Below, one piece after another: positions 1 through 6,909 of a stretch of DNA of 9,551 nt. A program made the translations under genes and the position numbers. Position 1 is the stretch's first letter, and the number at the start of each line of letters is the position of its first letter. A model generated the notes under the pieces. It was not told the DNA's origin. It searched no databases and saw nothing but the letters and a program-made list of their open reading frames with translations. The stretch is from assembly GCA_019423445.1 (NCBI GenBank), contig JAHZBJ010000054.1, positions 2,071 to 11,621 on the forward strand. Reading direction: 5' to 3'. The DNA is from Oscillospiraceae bacterium. Its GTDB lineage: Bacteria > Bacillota > Clostridia > Oscillospirales > Ruminococcaceae.

Positions 1-1
1 G

Positions 2-517
2 CTTGTCAGCGAGGACGAGCTGAAGAACAAAGTGGCCGAGATGGGCCGGAAGATCGGCCAGGATTACCAGGGCAAACGCCTGGTGGTGATCGGGGTCCTT
101 AAGGGCTCGGTGGTGTTTATGGCGGACCTGATCCGTCAGATCACGGTGCCGGTGGAGATGGACTTTATGGCCGTTTCCAGCTACGGCGCGGGGGTCAAGA
201 CCTCCGGCGTGGTGAAGATCCTCAAGGATCTGGACCGGCCCATTGAGGGCTGCCATGTTCTGGTGGTGGAGGATATCCTGGATTCCGGGATGACCCTGAG
301 CTATCTCACCGAGCTGCTCCGGGACCGTGGCCCCGCCAGCGTCCGCATCGCCACCCTTCTGGATAAGCCGGACCGCCGCCAGGTGGACATCAAGCCCGAC
401 TATGTGGGATTTGCCATCCCTGACGAGTTTGTGGTGGGCTACGGCTTGGATTACGCCGAGCTGTACCGCAATCTGCCCTATGTGGGAGTGCTCTCTCCCT
501 CGGTTTACGAAAAGTAA
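2..517 (+). CDS. hpt: Hypoxanthine phosphoribosyltransferase, 5' end outside window
   Basis: Purine salvage enzyme that transfers phosphoribose from PRPP to hypoxanthine or guanine, giving IMP or GMP in the cytoplasm. The frame is open to the left edge (reads LVSEDELKNKVAEMG), so only a few N-terminal residues are missing; the GTG at 32 is an internal Val, not the start. Seen in order: the pyrophosphate-binding loop GVLKGS, the MDFMAVSSYG segment, the PRPP-binding signature VLVVEDILDSGMTL with its acidic pair, and the C-terminal PDEFVVGYGLDYAELYRNLPYVGVL block that in this family contacts the purine and closes the active site. Length fits a normal bacterial enzyme of about 180 residues. It lies 132 bp upstream of ftsH in the same direction, matching the hpt-ftsH order known in Firmicutes, where tilS often precedes hpt; tilS would be outside this window. 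Confidence 0.96.
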   Translation, partial: LVSEDELKNKVAEMGRKIGQDYQGKRLVVIGVLKGSVVFMADLIRQITVPVEMDFMAVSSYGAGVKTSGVVKILKDLDRPIEGCHVLVVEDILDSGMTLSYLTELLRDRGPASVRIATLLDKPDRRQVDIKPDYVGFAIPDEFVVGYGLDYAELYRNLPYVGVLSPSVYEK

Positions 518-537
518 AACAAAGCAGCTCCAGAGTT

Positions 538-561
538 GCGGAACCCCCAGGGGTTCTCCGC
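538..561 (+). other. Hairpin in hpt-ftsH spacer
   Basis: GCGG-AACCCC (538-547) can pair with GGGGTT-CT-CCGC (550-561), with a CT bulge and a very short loop. No T run follows, so it does not look like a full intrinsic terminator. It could be an RNA processing or attenuation element between hpt and ftsH, or chance in GC-rich DNA. The rest of the 518-649 spacer shows no convincing promoter; GATAAT at 619-624 resembles a -10 box but has no good -35 partner. Confidence 0.35.
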
Positions 562-636
562 CTTGTGCCAGACCTCGGCTTTCGGGATGGGGCGGTGGGA
601 TCTCCCTTTCGCAGAAGCGATAATTTTCTCCCAGAC

Positions 637-641
637 AGGAG
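637..641 (+). promoter_or_regulatory. Ribosome binding site setting the ftsH TTG start
   Basis: AGGAG lies 8 nt before the TTG at 650 and selects it as the start. The in-frame GTG at 641 overlaps this Shine-Dalgarno sequence and cannot use it, and the in-frame start at 536 lies inside the spacer hairpin and would add 38 residues unlike any FtsH N-terminus. Confidence 0.75.
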
Positions 642-649
642 TGAATCCA

Positions 650-2827
650 TTGAACCAAAATAATCGGAAAGGCTTTTATATCTATCTCGTCATGCTGTTG
701 GCGGTGGTGTTCCTGGCCATGAGCTGGTTCAACGCCAATACTGCCAAGCAGGGGGTGGAATACAACAGGATTGTGTCCGATTTCCTGGAGGACAAGGTGG
801 CGGAGTACCAGTTGGATTTCAATACCCGCAACCTCACTTATGTCCTCTGGAGCGATCAGGAGGCGGCCCAGTCCGCCGGGACCCAGGCCAAGGTGTACAC
901 CTACCAGGTGCCTGACGTCAATCTGTTCGTCAGCGACGTCCATCAGCATATGCTGGACTACAACGCAGAGCACCCGGATAAGCCAGTGAAGATGGTCTAT
1001 ATCCCCTTCAGCGATCCGTCCTTCCTGGAGACCTGGCTGCCGATGCTGCTTCCCATCTTGGCTATGGTGGCCCTGTGGTGGATGATCATGCGCCAGACCA
1101 GGGGCACCGGCAACCCCATGTCCTTTGCCAAAGCCAAGCCCAAACTCCCCACCGACGGCCCGCGGGTCACCTTTGACCAGGTGGCCGGCGCCGATGAGGA
1201 GAAGGCGGAGCTCCAGGAGATTGTGGAGTTCCTTAAAAACCCGGAGAAGTTCAACGCCCTGGGTGCCCGGATTCCCAAAGGTGTTCTGCTGATGGGCCCT
1301 CCCGGAACCGGTAAAACCCTGCTTGCCAAAGCGGTAGCAGGGGAGGCGGGGGTCCCCTTCTTCTCCATCTCCGGTTCGGATTTCGTGGAGATGTATGTGG
1401 GCGTAGGCGCTTCCCGTGTCCGTGACCTGTTTGAGCAGGCCAAGAAGAACGCCCCCAGCATTGTCTTTATCGATGAGATCGACGCCGTAGGCCGCCACAG
1501 AGGGGCCGGCCTTGGGGGCGGACACGACGAGCGGGAGCAGACTCTGAACCAGCTCCTGGTGGAAATGGACGGCTTCGGGGCCAATATGGGGGTCATCGTG
1601 ATGGCCGCCACCAACCGCAAGGACATCTTGGACCCCGCCCTGATGCGCCCCGGCCGCTTCGACCGGCACATCACCGTCAACTACCCCGATGTCAAGGGCC
1701 GTGAAGAAATCCTCAAGGTCCATACCCGGAATAAGCCCATCGGCCCCGATGTGGATCTTGGGGTCATCGCCAAGACCACCGGCGGTTTCACCGGTGCAGA
1801 CTTGGAGAACCTCACCAACGAGGCTGCCCTTTTGGCTGCCCGGAAGAACAAGAAGGCCATCACCATGGAAGAGATCGAGGAGGCTACCATCAAAGTTATC
1901 GTTGGCCCCGAGAAGCCTTCTCATGTGGTCACCGAAAAGGAACGCCGCCTCACCGCTTTCCACGAGGCAGGCCACGCCATTGTCACCTACCATTGCCCCA
2001 CCCAGGATAAGGTTCATCAGGTTTCCATTATCCCCCGGGGCAGCGCCGGCGGCTTCACCCTGAGCCTGCCGGAGAAGGATGTCATGTATATGACCAAGAA
2101 GGAGATGGAGGAGGAGGTCTGCACCCTCCTGGCCGGCCGTGTGGCAGAAAGCCTCACCCTGGACGACATCTCTACCGGGGCCAGCAACGACATCGAGCGT
2201 GCCACCAAGATTGCCCGTGCCATGGTCACCCGCTACGGCTTCAGCGAGCGGTTGGGCACCATGGTCTACGGTAAGGACCAGAGCGAAGTGTTCCTGGGCA
2301 TGGAAATGACCCAGGATCGCGGATATTCCGAAGAGATCGCCGCCACCATCGACGAAGAGGTCCGGCGGATCATCGATACTGCTCAGGCCCGTGCCACCAA
2401 GATCCTGGAAGAGAACCGGGAGAAACTGGAGGAGCTGAGCCGCTACCTTCTGGAGTTTGAGAAGATTGACGGCGAGGTGTTCCAGCGTCTGATGGACGGC
2501 AGCAGTACAGTGGATGAGTTGATCGCCGAGACGGAAAAGGCCAATGCCATCAAAGCGGAGAAGGCCAAAAAGGCCCGGGAGGCTCAGGAAGCCGCCCAGC
2601 GTGCTCAGGAGGCTTCCCGGCAGCAGAACCCCGGCCATCGGCCTCATTTCACTCCGCCTTTTGTGGGGCATCCCAACGGTCGCCCCGCCCAGCCGCCTGC
2701 TCCTTATGGAGAAGAGCAGCAGCCCTGGGAGCAGCAAGGGCAGCCTCAGTCCCAGCCTCAGGATGGCGGTTCCGCTCAGCAGGAGCCCCAGGATGGAGAC
2801 TCCACCCAGCAGCCACCCCAGGAATAA
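650..2827 (+). CDS. ftsH: ATP-dependent zinc metalloprotease FtsH
   Basis: Membrane-anchored AAA+ protease that forms a hexamer and degrades misfolded membrane proteins and short-lived regulators. It has 725 residues from the TTG start. Seen: TM helix 1 (about 9-26), an extracytoplasmic domain (about 30-125), TM helix 2 (129-147), Walker A GPPGTGKT (216-223), the pore segment FVEMYVGVG, Walker B IVFIDEID (271-278), the second region of homology ATNRKDILDPALMRPGRFDRH with its arginine fingers, the zinc motif HEAGH (438-442), and STGASND with Asp514 as the expected third zinc ligand. All key residues are present, so it should be active. After the protease domain comes a charged Ala/Lys/Glu/Gln helix (about 630-657) and then a Pro/Gln-rich tail (658-725) that is not part of the conserved fold. 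It is likely transcribed with hpt and ends at the terminator at 2852. Rare TTG initiation may moderate expression (inference). Confidence 0.97.
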   Translation: MNQNNRKGFYIYLVMLLAVVFLAMSWFNANTAKQGVEYNRIVSDFLEDKVAEYQLDFNTRNLTYVLWSDQEAAQSAGTQAKVYTYQVPDVNLFVSDVHQHMLDYNAEHPDKPVKMVYIPFSDPSFLETWLPMLLPILAMVALWWMIMRQTRGTGNPMSFAKAKPKLPTDGPRVTFDQVAGADEEKAELQEIVEFLKNPEKFNALGARIPKGVLLMGPPGTGKTLLAKAVAGEAGVPFFSISGSDFVEMYVGVGASRVRDLFEQAKKNAPSIVFIDEIDAVGRHRGAGLGGGHDEREQTLNQLLVEMDGFGANMGVIVMAATNRKDILDPALMRPGRFDRHITVNYPDVKGREEILKVHTRNKPIGPDVDLGVIAKTTGGFTGADLENLTNEAALLAARKNKKAITMEEIEEATIKVIVGPEKPSHVVTEKERRLTAFHEAGHAIVTYHCPTQDKVHQVSIIPRGSAGGFTLSLPEKDVMYMTKKEMEEEVCTLLAGRVAESLTLDDISTGASNDIERATKIARAMVTRYGFSERLGTMVYGKDQSEVFLGMEMTQDRGYSEEIAATIDEEVRRIIDTAQARATKILEENREKLEELSRYLLEFEKIDGEVFQRLMDGSSTVDELIAETEKANAIKAEKAKKAREAQEAAQRAQEASRQQNPGHRPHFTPPFVGHPNGRPAQPPAPYGEEQQPWEQQGQPQSQPQDGGSAQQEPQDGDSTQQPPQE
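2756..2815 (+). repeat. Tandem 30-bp repeat in the ftsH tail (2 copies)
   Basis: Two adjacent 30-bp units encode PQDGGSAQQE (residues 703-712) and PQDGDSTQQP (713-722), and a third partial copy starts as PQE just before the stop. The unit keeps the reading frame, so copy-number changes would lengthen or shorten the disordered tail without damaging the protease. Confidence 0.75.
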
Positions 2828-2851
2828 TCTCTGGCTGATTCAAAAGCAGTA

Positions 2852-2890
2852 CGCCCCTTCTATCTGGATGGATAGAAGGGGCGCTTTTTT
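2852..2890 (+). terminator. Intrinsic terminator of ftsH
   Basis: A perfect 13-bp stem (CGCCCCTTCTATC, 2852-2864, with its complement at 2871-2883) has a 6-nt loop and is followed by TTTTTT at 2885-2890. It lies 24 bp after the ftsH stop. On the minus strand the same stem is followed by only a broken T run (TACTGCTTTTG), so it may weakly stop dnaC transcription from the other side as well. Confidence 0.93.
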
Positions 2891-2935
2891 GTATCTTTGA
2901 AAGAATCAGGGGCTTTGTTTTTAGGGAAATTGCTC

Positions 2936-3946
2936 TCAGCTGTCGGAAGGGGCTGCTCCGTTACGGTTTCGAAACTGTTTCTCCAGGCGGATATCCTTGC
3001 CGGTAAAGCCGTAAATGGTGCTGCCGCAAAGAATGCGGCTGGCAATGCGGTCCGAGTAGGAAGCGGAGATTTGCTCCGGCGTGAGGTTGGTGCTGATAAT
3101 AGTGGGGAGGGCGGCGGTGATGCGGTCGTTGAGGATGTTGTAAAGTACCGACTGAGAGAAGGCGGTGGAGAACTCCGCTCCCAGGTCGTCAATGACCAGG
3201 AGGTCACACCGGGGGGCCATTTGGACAAAATCCCGGTCCTCCTGGGTGGCGCCCCGGTCAAAGCGGACCCGTTCGCTGCGGTCCACGATGCCCTGGGTGG
3301 AGGAGTAGAGGACGCCGAAGCCTTGACGGGCAACCTGCCCGGCAATGGCCAGGGACAGATGAGTTTTCCCCAGGCCAGTCTTGCCCAGGAAGAGAAGGCT
3401 GCCGCTGTCGGGGCCGAAAGAATCGGCATATTCCCGGCACCGCTGGAGAATACCCGCCATCACCGTCCGGGGGGATTTGCCGCTTTTATCGGGCTGGGAA
3501 GGGTAGTAGGAGAGGTCGAAGGATTGGAAGGTACATGCCCCCTCCAAAGCCGCCGCAGGGAGGCCGCGGCAGCTTTCCGCCCGGATCAGGGCTTCCATGC
3601 ACTGGCACCGCTTTCCGTCCACCGAGCCGGTGTCCTGGCAGATGGAACAGGTATACCGGGGCTCGAAGACGTCTTCGGGAAAGCCGAGACGGCGGCAGAG
3701 GGCCCGTTTTTCCTCCTGGACGGCTTTGATTTCCTTCATGATCTTTTCCACCTGTTCCGGTCCATCGGGGGAGAGCGCCGCCATGGCGATACCTTTGGCC
3801 AGGCCCTGGATCCGCTGGTCCAAGGCCCGGAACTGGGGATGAAGCTGATAGATTTCACTGCGCCGGTCCATGGCCCGCTGTTGGGCCTCCTGACGGCGCT
3901 GAAACAGGACGGCAGCGGCCGCCTGGATGGCTTTGGAAGGATACAT
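2936..3946 (-). CDS. DnaC/DnaI-like helicase-loader ATPase
   Basis: AAA+ ATPase of the DnaC/DnaI/IstB group, expected to load the replicative helicase onto DNA. It has 336 residues. Seen: an N-terminal helical region (about 1-90), a likely zinc-binding cluster Cys100, Cys103, Cys114 and Cys116 (CSIC...CQC) as in DnaI, Walker A GKTGLGKT (188-195), Walker B LLVIDD (249-254), sensor-1 STN (285-287), and an SDRIASRI segment (298-305) carrying the likely arginine finger. It starts 51 bp after the DnaD-domain gene on the same strand, so the two are probably one operon; that pairing favours a chromosomal helicase loader over a transposon IstB protein, and no transposase is nearby. The start ATG follows a modest GGGTGG-like ribosome site. 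The gene converges on ftsH. Confidence 0.92.
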   Translation of the reverse strand: MYPSKAIQAAAAVLFQRRQEAQQRAMDRRSEIYQLHPQFRALDQRIQGLAKGIAMAALSPDGPEQVEKIMKEIKAVQEEKRALCRRLGFPEDVFEPRYTCSICQDTGSVDGKRCQCMEALIRAESCRGLPAAALEGACTFQSFDLSYYPSQPDKSGKSPRTVMAGILQRCREYADSFGPDSGSLLFLGKTGLGKTHLSLAIAGQVARQGFGVLYSSTQGIVDRSERVRFDRGATQEDRDFVQMAPRCDLLVIDDLGAEFSTAFSQSVLYNILNDRITAALPTIISTNLTPEQISASYSDRIASRILCGSTIYGFTGKDIRLEKQFRNRNGAAPSDS

Positions 3947-3997
3947 GGTTCATCCACCCTTTCAGGAAAATGGTGCTTGAGGGGCCGCCGGACAGGG

Positions 3998-5050
3998 TCA
4001 GGAGTTTTCCAGTGCCATGAGCTTGCGGATCTCCTCCAGATCGTAGGAACTTTCCTCAGCCTCTTGGCCCTGCCCCACAGTTTTCCGGGGACCGTTTTCC
4101 ATCTCGGCCATGGCTTCTTGGGGGGTGTGGACCCCTGCTTCGTGCCAGCCGTTCAGAATTTTGTTCAGATAGGGGAAGGCCGCTTTGCCGGTGTTGTCCA
4201 CCGTCCGGTCATAGGCCAGTTTCACCAGCTCGTCATCGAAACCAAGATCGGTGTACCAGTGGTCGATAAACTGTTTCTCCTTGGGGGAGAGCTCCCGGTC
4301 CCCAAGGCCGAACATTGCCTTTACACGGCCCTCATTGCTGCGGCAGCGGGAGAGCCGGGCGATCTCCTCTTCCGCCTTATCGTATGTATCGATTCCCCGG
4401 CTCACCCAACCGGTGACAAGCTTTTCAATCTGGCGGATATTGTCCCGGCCGATATCCCGGCTGTATTGGGCCGCCATGAGGATATATCCGGCGGGAAGGC
4501 GCAGGCCGCTGTACAGATAGAGGAAACCCTCCGTTTCATAAGGGGTGAGGGGGCGGCTGAGAACCCCCTGGAGCAGTTCCAGGAGCTGGGGGATCTCCTT
4601 ATCCTCCCGGATAAGCTTGTTCTGCTGGCTGGGGGTCAGCTTGGCGCGTGAGTGGATGGTGGTAATCCGCTGTCCTGCCACCACCTGTTCTTCCCGGAGG
4701 GCAGGGGAGGCGTTCTTGCTGGGAGGGGGGGATGGGATTTCCTCCCGGGCCGGGGTGGTGCTCCTCTCCGGGGAGGAGGGGAGGCTCCGGGCTGAAGAGG
4801 CGGAGGGAGCCTCAGCTGGGGCGAAGAGCCCGCTGTTTCTCCAATATTCCAGGCAGTCTGCCACCTCCTCCGGGGTCAACCCCAGGCGCCGAGCGATGGC
4901 GTCCAGGTCCACAGGGTTCTGAGCCTCCCGAAGGGCCAGCAGAAGCACCTTCAGCTGGTTCCCGGAGCAGAATTTTAAGTGGCGGTCCGCCACGGCACAG
5001 GGCACCGGGAAGATGTTTCCCCAGATGCCGAAATCGATTTGATAATCCAT
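3998..5050 (-). CDS. DnaD-domain replication initiation protein
   Basis: Primosome-type protein of the DnaD/DnaB family of Firmicutes, which remodels DNA and helps bring the helicase loader to origins or stalled forks. It has 350 residues. Seen: an N-terminal domain with a winged-helix-like segment (about 31-75, LKVLLLALREAQNPVDLDAIARRLGLTPEEV), a Pro/Ser-rich linker (about 78-125), a first DnaD-like domain (about 152-225, PLTPYETEGFLYLYSGLRL), and a second (about 252-315) with the family hallmark YLNKILNGW (294-302), then an acidic C-terminus. Two C-terminal repeats resemble the DDBH2-DDBH2 layout of B. subtilis DnaB as well as clostridial DnaD proteins, so no gene symbol is given. A clear AAAGGTGA ribosome site precedes the ATG. 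It is first in the operon with the DnaC-like gene, consistent with a partner role. Confidence 0.9.
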   Translation of the reverse strand: MDYQIDFGIWGNIFPVPCAVADRHLKFCSGNQLKVLLLALREAQNPVDLDAIARRLGLTPEEVADCLEYWRNSGLFAPAEAPSASSARSLPSSPERSTTPAREEIPSPPPSKNASPALREEQVVAGQRITTIHSRAKLTPSQQNKLIREDKEIPQLLELLQGVLSRPLTPYETEGFLYLYSGLRLPAGYILMAAQYSRDIGRDNIRQIEKLVTGWVSRGIDTYDKAEEEIARLSRCRSNEGRVKAMFGLGDRELSPKEKQFIDHWYTDLGFDDELVKLAYDRTVDNTGKAAFPYLNKILNGWHEAGVHTPQEAMAEMENGPRKTVGQGQEAEESSYDLEEIRKLMALENS

Positions 5051-5059
5051 AGGAGATGT

Positions 5060-5067
5060 TCACCTTT
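5060..5067 (-). promoter_or_regulatory. Ribosome binding site of the DnaD-domain gene
   Basis: On the minus strand AAAGGTGA lies about 9 nt before the ATG at 5050 and supports that start. Confidence 0.7.
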
Positions 5068-5109
5068 CGGTTGAAAAATAACGAAGCCCAAGAAGGGCGG
5101 CTGAGATTT

Positions 5110-5115
5110 ATTATA
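5110..5115 (-). promoter_or_regulatory. Candidate -10 box for the dnaD-dnaC operon
   Basis: A perfect TATAAT on the minus strand lies 60 bp before the start codon, preceded directly by TG. The expected -35 region (about 5133-5139) reads TGTTCT-like and is weak. The region 5051-5266 separates divergent genes, so a minus-strand promoter is expected here. Confidence 0.45.
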
Positions 5116-5184
5116 CAATACTTTCCGGGAAAAGAACAGGCCCGGGAGAAAGCGAATATTTTCCCGATATTGGAAGAAAGCGGC

Positions 5185-5214
5185 TTGCTTCCTCTAAGGT
5201 ATTTGGTGTATAAT
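5185..5214 (+). promoter_or_regulatory. Candidate sigma-A promoter for the TSCPD gene
   Basis: TTGCTT (5185-5190) and a perfect TATAAT (5209-5214) are separated by 18 bp, 52 bp before the downstream ATG. This is the only good plus-strand promoter candidate for the two-gene unit that ends at the terminator near 6175. No experimental start is known. Confidence 0.55.
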
Positions 5215-5266
5215 AAACACAGAATGCGCAATATTCCCTGAGTTTCAGAGGAAAGCATACTCCAAA

Positions 5267-5578
5267 ATGGAAGGAAGGAAGAACTGCACAGCAGTGCGGT
5301 TCCTGAAAAAGATGGAAATTCAGTATAAACCCAAAGGCGTCTGCTCCAGGGCGATTCAGTTCGACCTGAAGGACGGCGTCGTCCATAATGTAAAGTTCAC
5401 CGGCGGCTGTTCCGGCAACTCTCAGGGCCTCTGCCGCTTGGTGGAGGGGATGCCGGCGGAGGAAGTAGTGAAGCGGCTGCGGGGGATCCGCTGCGGCTTA
5501 AAGCCCACCTCCTGCCCGGATCAGCTGGCTACCGCGTTGGAACAGGCTATGGGGCAAAATGCCCCTGCCCAGAAATAA
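5267..5578 (+). CDS. TSCPD-domain protein (TIGR03905-type)
   Basis: Small protein of the single-domain TSCPD family, which shares its motif with the C-terminal region of B12-dependent ribonucleotide reductases; its own role is not established. Seen in the 103-residue reading: YKPKGVCS, GGCSGN, GIRCG and PTSCPDQLA, so Cys26, Cys48, Cys76 and Cys83 form a conserved four-cysteine set suited to metal binding or redox (inference). The start is uncertain. The ATG at 5267 has AGAGGAAAG about 11 nt upstream. The ATG at 5312 (MEIQYKPKGVCS, 88 residues) fits the family's usual N-terminus better but has no ribosome site. A GTG at 5294 with AGGAAG 12 nt upstream is a third option. It lies 44 bp ahead of the next gene, probably in one transcript. 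Confidence 0.85.
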   Translation: MEGRKNCTAVRFLKKMEIQYKPKGVCSRAIQFDLKDGVVHNVKFTGGCSGNSQGLCRLVEGMPAEEVVKRLRGIRCGLKPTSCPDQLATALEQAMGQNAPAQK

Positions 5579-5608
5579 AGAACTCATCATTCACCGCCTG
5601 AGGCGGAG

Positions 5609-5614
5609 AAGGAG
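5609..5614 (+). promoter_or_regulatory. Ribosome binding site selecting the ATG at 5623
   Basis: AAGGAG ends 8 nt before the ATG at 5623, an ideal spacing. The in-frame GTG at 5614 overlaps this site and is therefore unlikely to be the start. A small inverted repeat, CCGCC-TGA-GGCGG (5594-5606), sits just upstream without a T run. Confidence 0.7.
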
Positions 5615-5622
5615 TGTGCCAG

Positions 5623-6153
5623 ATGGCTTTTGCAGACGAGGATATTAAAATCTACCAGGGGGATTCTCCCGAATCCGGAGCCGTGGGGGAGGAGGAACAG
5701 TCCGCCGCCCGGTATGTGGAGCACCGGGACAATGGCAACCTGGAAAAGACCAGGGAGATGGGCGAACTTTTGGCCCAGACCTTGGTTGGGGATGCCGGCC
5801 GTCTGGAGGGAGATCCCTACTGCCGGCAGAAGATGGTGCTTTTGTCCTTCCTGGTAAGCGACGAGCTGGAAGCCGGGGTTCCGGATGATATGCTCCGCCG
5901 TTCTGCTGCCGCGGCTTACCGGAACCGGGTGGAAAAGCTGGATCCTGAGCTTTTTGCTGTCATCACCGATTCTGCTGCCTTCAGCCTCTATATCCTCAAC
6001 GACCGCCAGACGGGAAATGACCGCTGCGGCGAGGTGCTGGCGGAGCTTTGCGATCGGGATGGAGATCAGGAACTCATCGAAAGCGGCAATGCCCTGGCGG
6101 CGGAATATCGCAAACTTTTCTCCGGCATCATCGCAAGCTATACCTTCAAGTAA
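5623..6153 (+). CDS. Uncharacterised 176-residue protein
   Basis: I do not recognise this family. It is soluble and acidic, with no signal peptide or membrane segment. The first 35 residues are low in hydrophobics and probably disordered (DSPESGAVGEEEQ). From about residue 40 the sequence looks all-helical: LEKTREMGELLAQTL, then CRQKMVLLSFLVSDELEAGVPDDMLRRSAAAAYRNRVEKL, then PELFAVITDSAAFSLYILNDRQ, and a last helix around EYRKLFSGIIASYTF. Cysteines are at 67, 135 and 143. It has an excellent ribosome site, codon use like its neighbours, and its own terminator, so it is a real gene. It probably shares a transcript with the TSCPD gene 44 bp upstream. That neighbour is also of unknown role, so context gives no function. 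Confidence 0.85.
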   Translation: MAFADEDIKIYQGDSPESGAVGEEEQSAARYVEHRDNGNLEKTREMGELLAQTLVGDAGRLEGDPYCRQKMVLLSFLVSDELEAGVPDDMLRRSAAAAYRNRVEKLDPELFAVITDSAAFSLYILNDRQTGNDRCGEVLAELCDRDGDQELIESGNALAAEYRKLFSGIIASYTFK

Positions 6154-6174
6154 ATCCAGAACCCAATATTTCCT

Positions 6175-6215
6175 GGCGCCCCAAGCCCTCCCAAGGCTTG
6201 AGGCGCCGTTTTCTT
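6175..6215 (+). terminator. Intrinsic terminator of the TSCPD/unknown unit
   Basis: A stem of GGCGCC plus CAAGCC (6175-6187) pairs with GGCTTG plus GGCGCC (6195-6207), with one C/A mismatch and a 7-nt loop, followed by GTTTTCTT. It begins 21 bp after the stop at 6153 and separates this unit from the sigma-factor operon. Confidence 0.9.
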
Positions 6216-6275
6216 ACAGCAAACTCTCGCCAATGCCAACCAAAACCAATGTTTTCCTGCGTTGTCTCATATTTA

Positions 6276-6305
6276 TGGGACACTTTTTTGTGGGACCTGT
6301 AAGAT
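6276..6305 (+). promoter_or_regulatory. Candidate promoter/repeat region for the sigma operon
   Basis: GGGACA (6277-6282) and TAAGAT (6300-6305) are 17 bp apart and form a weak sigma-A-like promoter. The same stretch holds a direct repeat TGGGAC at 6276 and 6291, 15 bp apart. An operon that begins with an ECF sigma gene is often read by its own sigma, but no clear GGAAC/CGT pair at the usual spacing is seen. Confidence 0.3.
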
Positions 6306-6351
6306 TTTCCGGCTGGGAAGCGTAATAAAGGGTGAAAGGGGGCGAAGGCCC

Positions 6352-6909
6352 GTGGAGAACGACATTTTGACCCTCACTGACAGTGAGTTGGACACCCGGT
6401 GCCGCCCGGTGGCCTTGGCCACAGCCCGGGCCCTCCTCAGGGATCTTCCCCTGGGGGACGCCGAGGAGTGCGCCAATGACGTGATGCTTCGGCTCCTCTC
6501 CAGACGGGAGGAGTACGACCCCGCCCGGGGTTCCTTGGAGACCTATGTCCGGGTAATGGCCCGCTCCGCTGCCTTGGACCGGCGGCGGAGGAAGGGTCCG
6601 GAGGTTCTGCCGCTGGCGGAAGAAATATACCTTACCGGAGGACAGGAAGAGTATATTGGGGATATTGTGGAAGAGGTTCTGGCACTGCTGGAACTCCGGG
6701 AGCGAAAGCTTTTTACTCTGCGGTTTCTTTATGGTTTCAGTGCCGCCGAAGCAGCAGCCCAGTTGGGGATGAGCCGTGGCGGAGTAGATGTGGCTACCCT
6801 GAGGCTGCGCCGAAAGCTCCGCGGGATGCTGGAAAGCCGGGGGATCCAGGTGGACACCTCAGGAAGGGCAAAACGGGGCCAGGCCCAACAAAGGAGGGAA
6901 GCGCAATGA
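6352..6909 (+). CDS. ECF-type RNA polymerase sigma-70 factor
   Basis: Alternative sigma factor that directs RNA polymerase to a small regulon, typically for envelope or antimicrobial stress. With the GTG start it has 185 residues. Seen: a sigma-2 region (about 20-80) with DAEECANDVMLRLL, YDPARGSLETYVRVMARSAALDRRRR, and a sigma-4 region (about 105-160) with the helix-turn-helix LRERKLFTLRFLYGFSAAEAAAQLGMSRGGVDVATLRLRRKLR. There is no sigma-1 or sigma-3, as expected for ECF factors. The last 20 residues are basic and Gln-rich. The GTG at 6352 was chosen because GAAAGGGGG lies about 9 nt upstream and the homology starts just after; the in-frame TTG at 6262 would add 30 residues unlike a sigma factor. 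Its stop overlaps the next start (ATGA), so the two are translationally coupled. Confidence 0.9.
   Translation: MENDILTLTDSELDTRCRPVALATARALLRDLPLGDAEECANDVMLRLLSRREEYDPARGSLETYVRVMARSAALDRRRRKGPEVLPLAEEIYLTGGQEEYIGDIVEEVLALLELRERKLFTLRFLYGFSAAEAAAQLGMSRGGVDVATLRLRRKLRGMLESRGIQVDTSGRAKRGQAQQRREAQ
6891..6909 (+). promoter_or_regulatory. Strong ribosome site and ATGA overlap
   Basis: AAGGAGG (6891-6897), a full anti-Shine-Dalgarno match, lies 8 nt before the ATG at 6906, whose last two bases are part of the sigma gene's TGA. Coupling would keep sigma and its partner in a fixed ratio. Confidence 0.8.

Noticed and set aside
2936..3946. Possible transposon IstB helper ATPase
   Set aside because: No istA-type transposase or terminal inverted repeats are nearby; the Zn-type cysteine cluster and the adjacent DnaD-domain gene point to a replication helicase loader.
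2897..4651. Long plus-strand open frame (584 codons) opposite the DnaC and DnaD-domain genes
   Set aside because: It runs antisense across two well-supported genes and the gap between them, has no family motifs, and such long antisense frames are common in GC-rich DNA.
5056..5241. Small plus-strand frame of 61 codons in the divergent spacer
   Set aside because: It spans the candidate promoters for both flanking units, has no ribosome site and no recognisable sequence.
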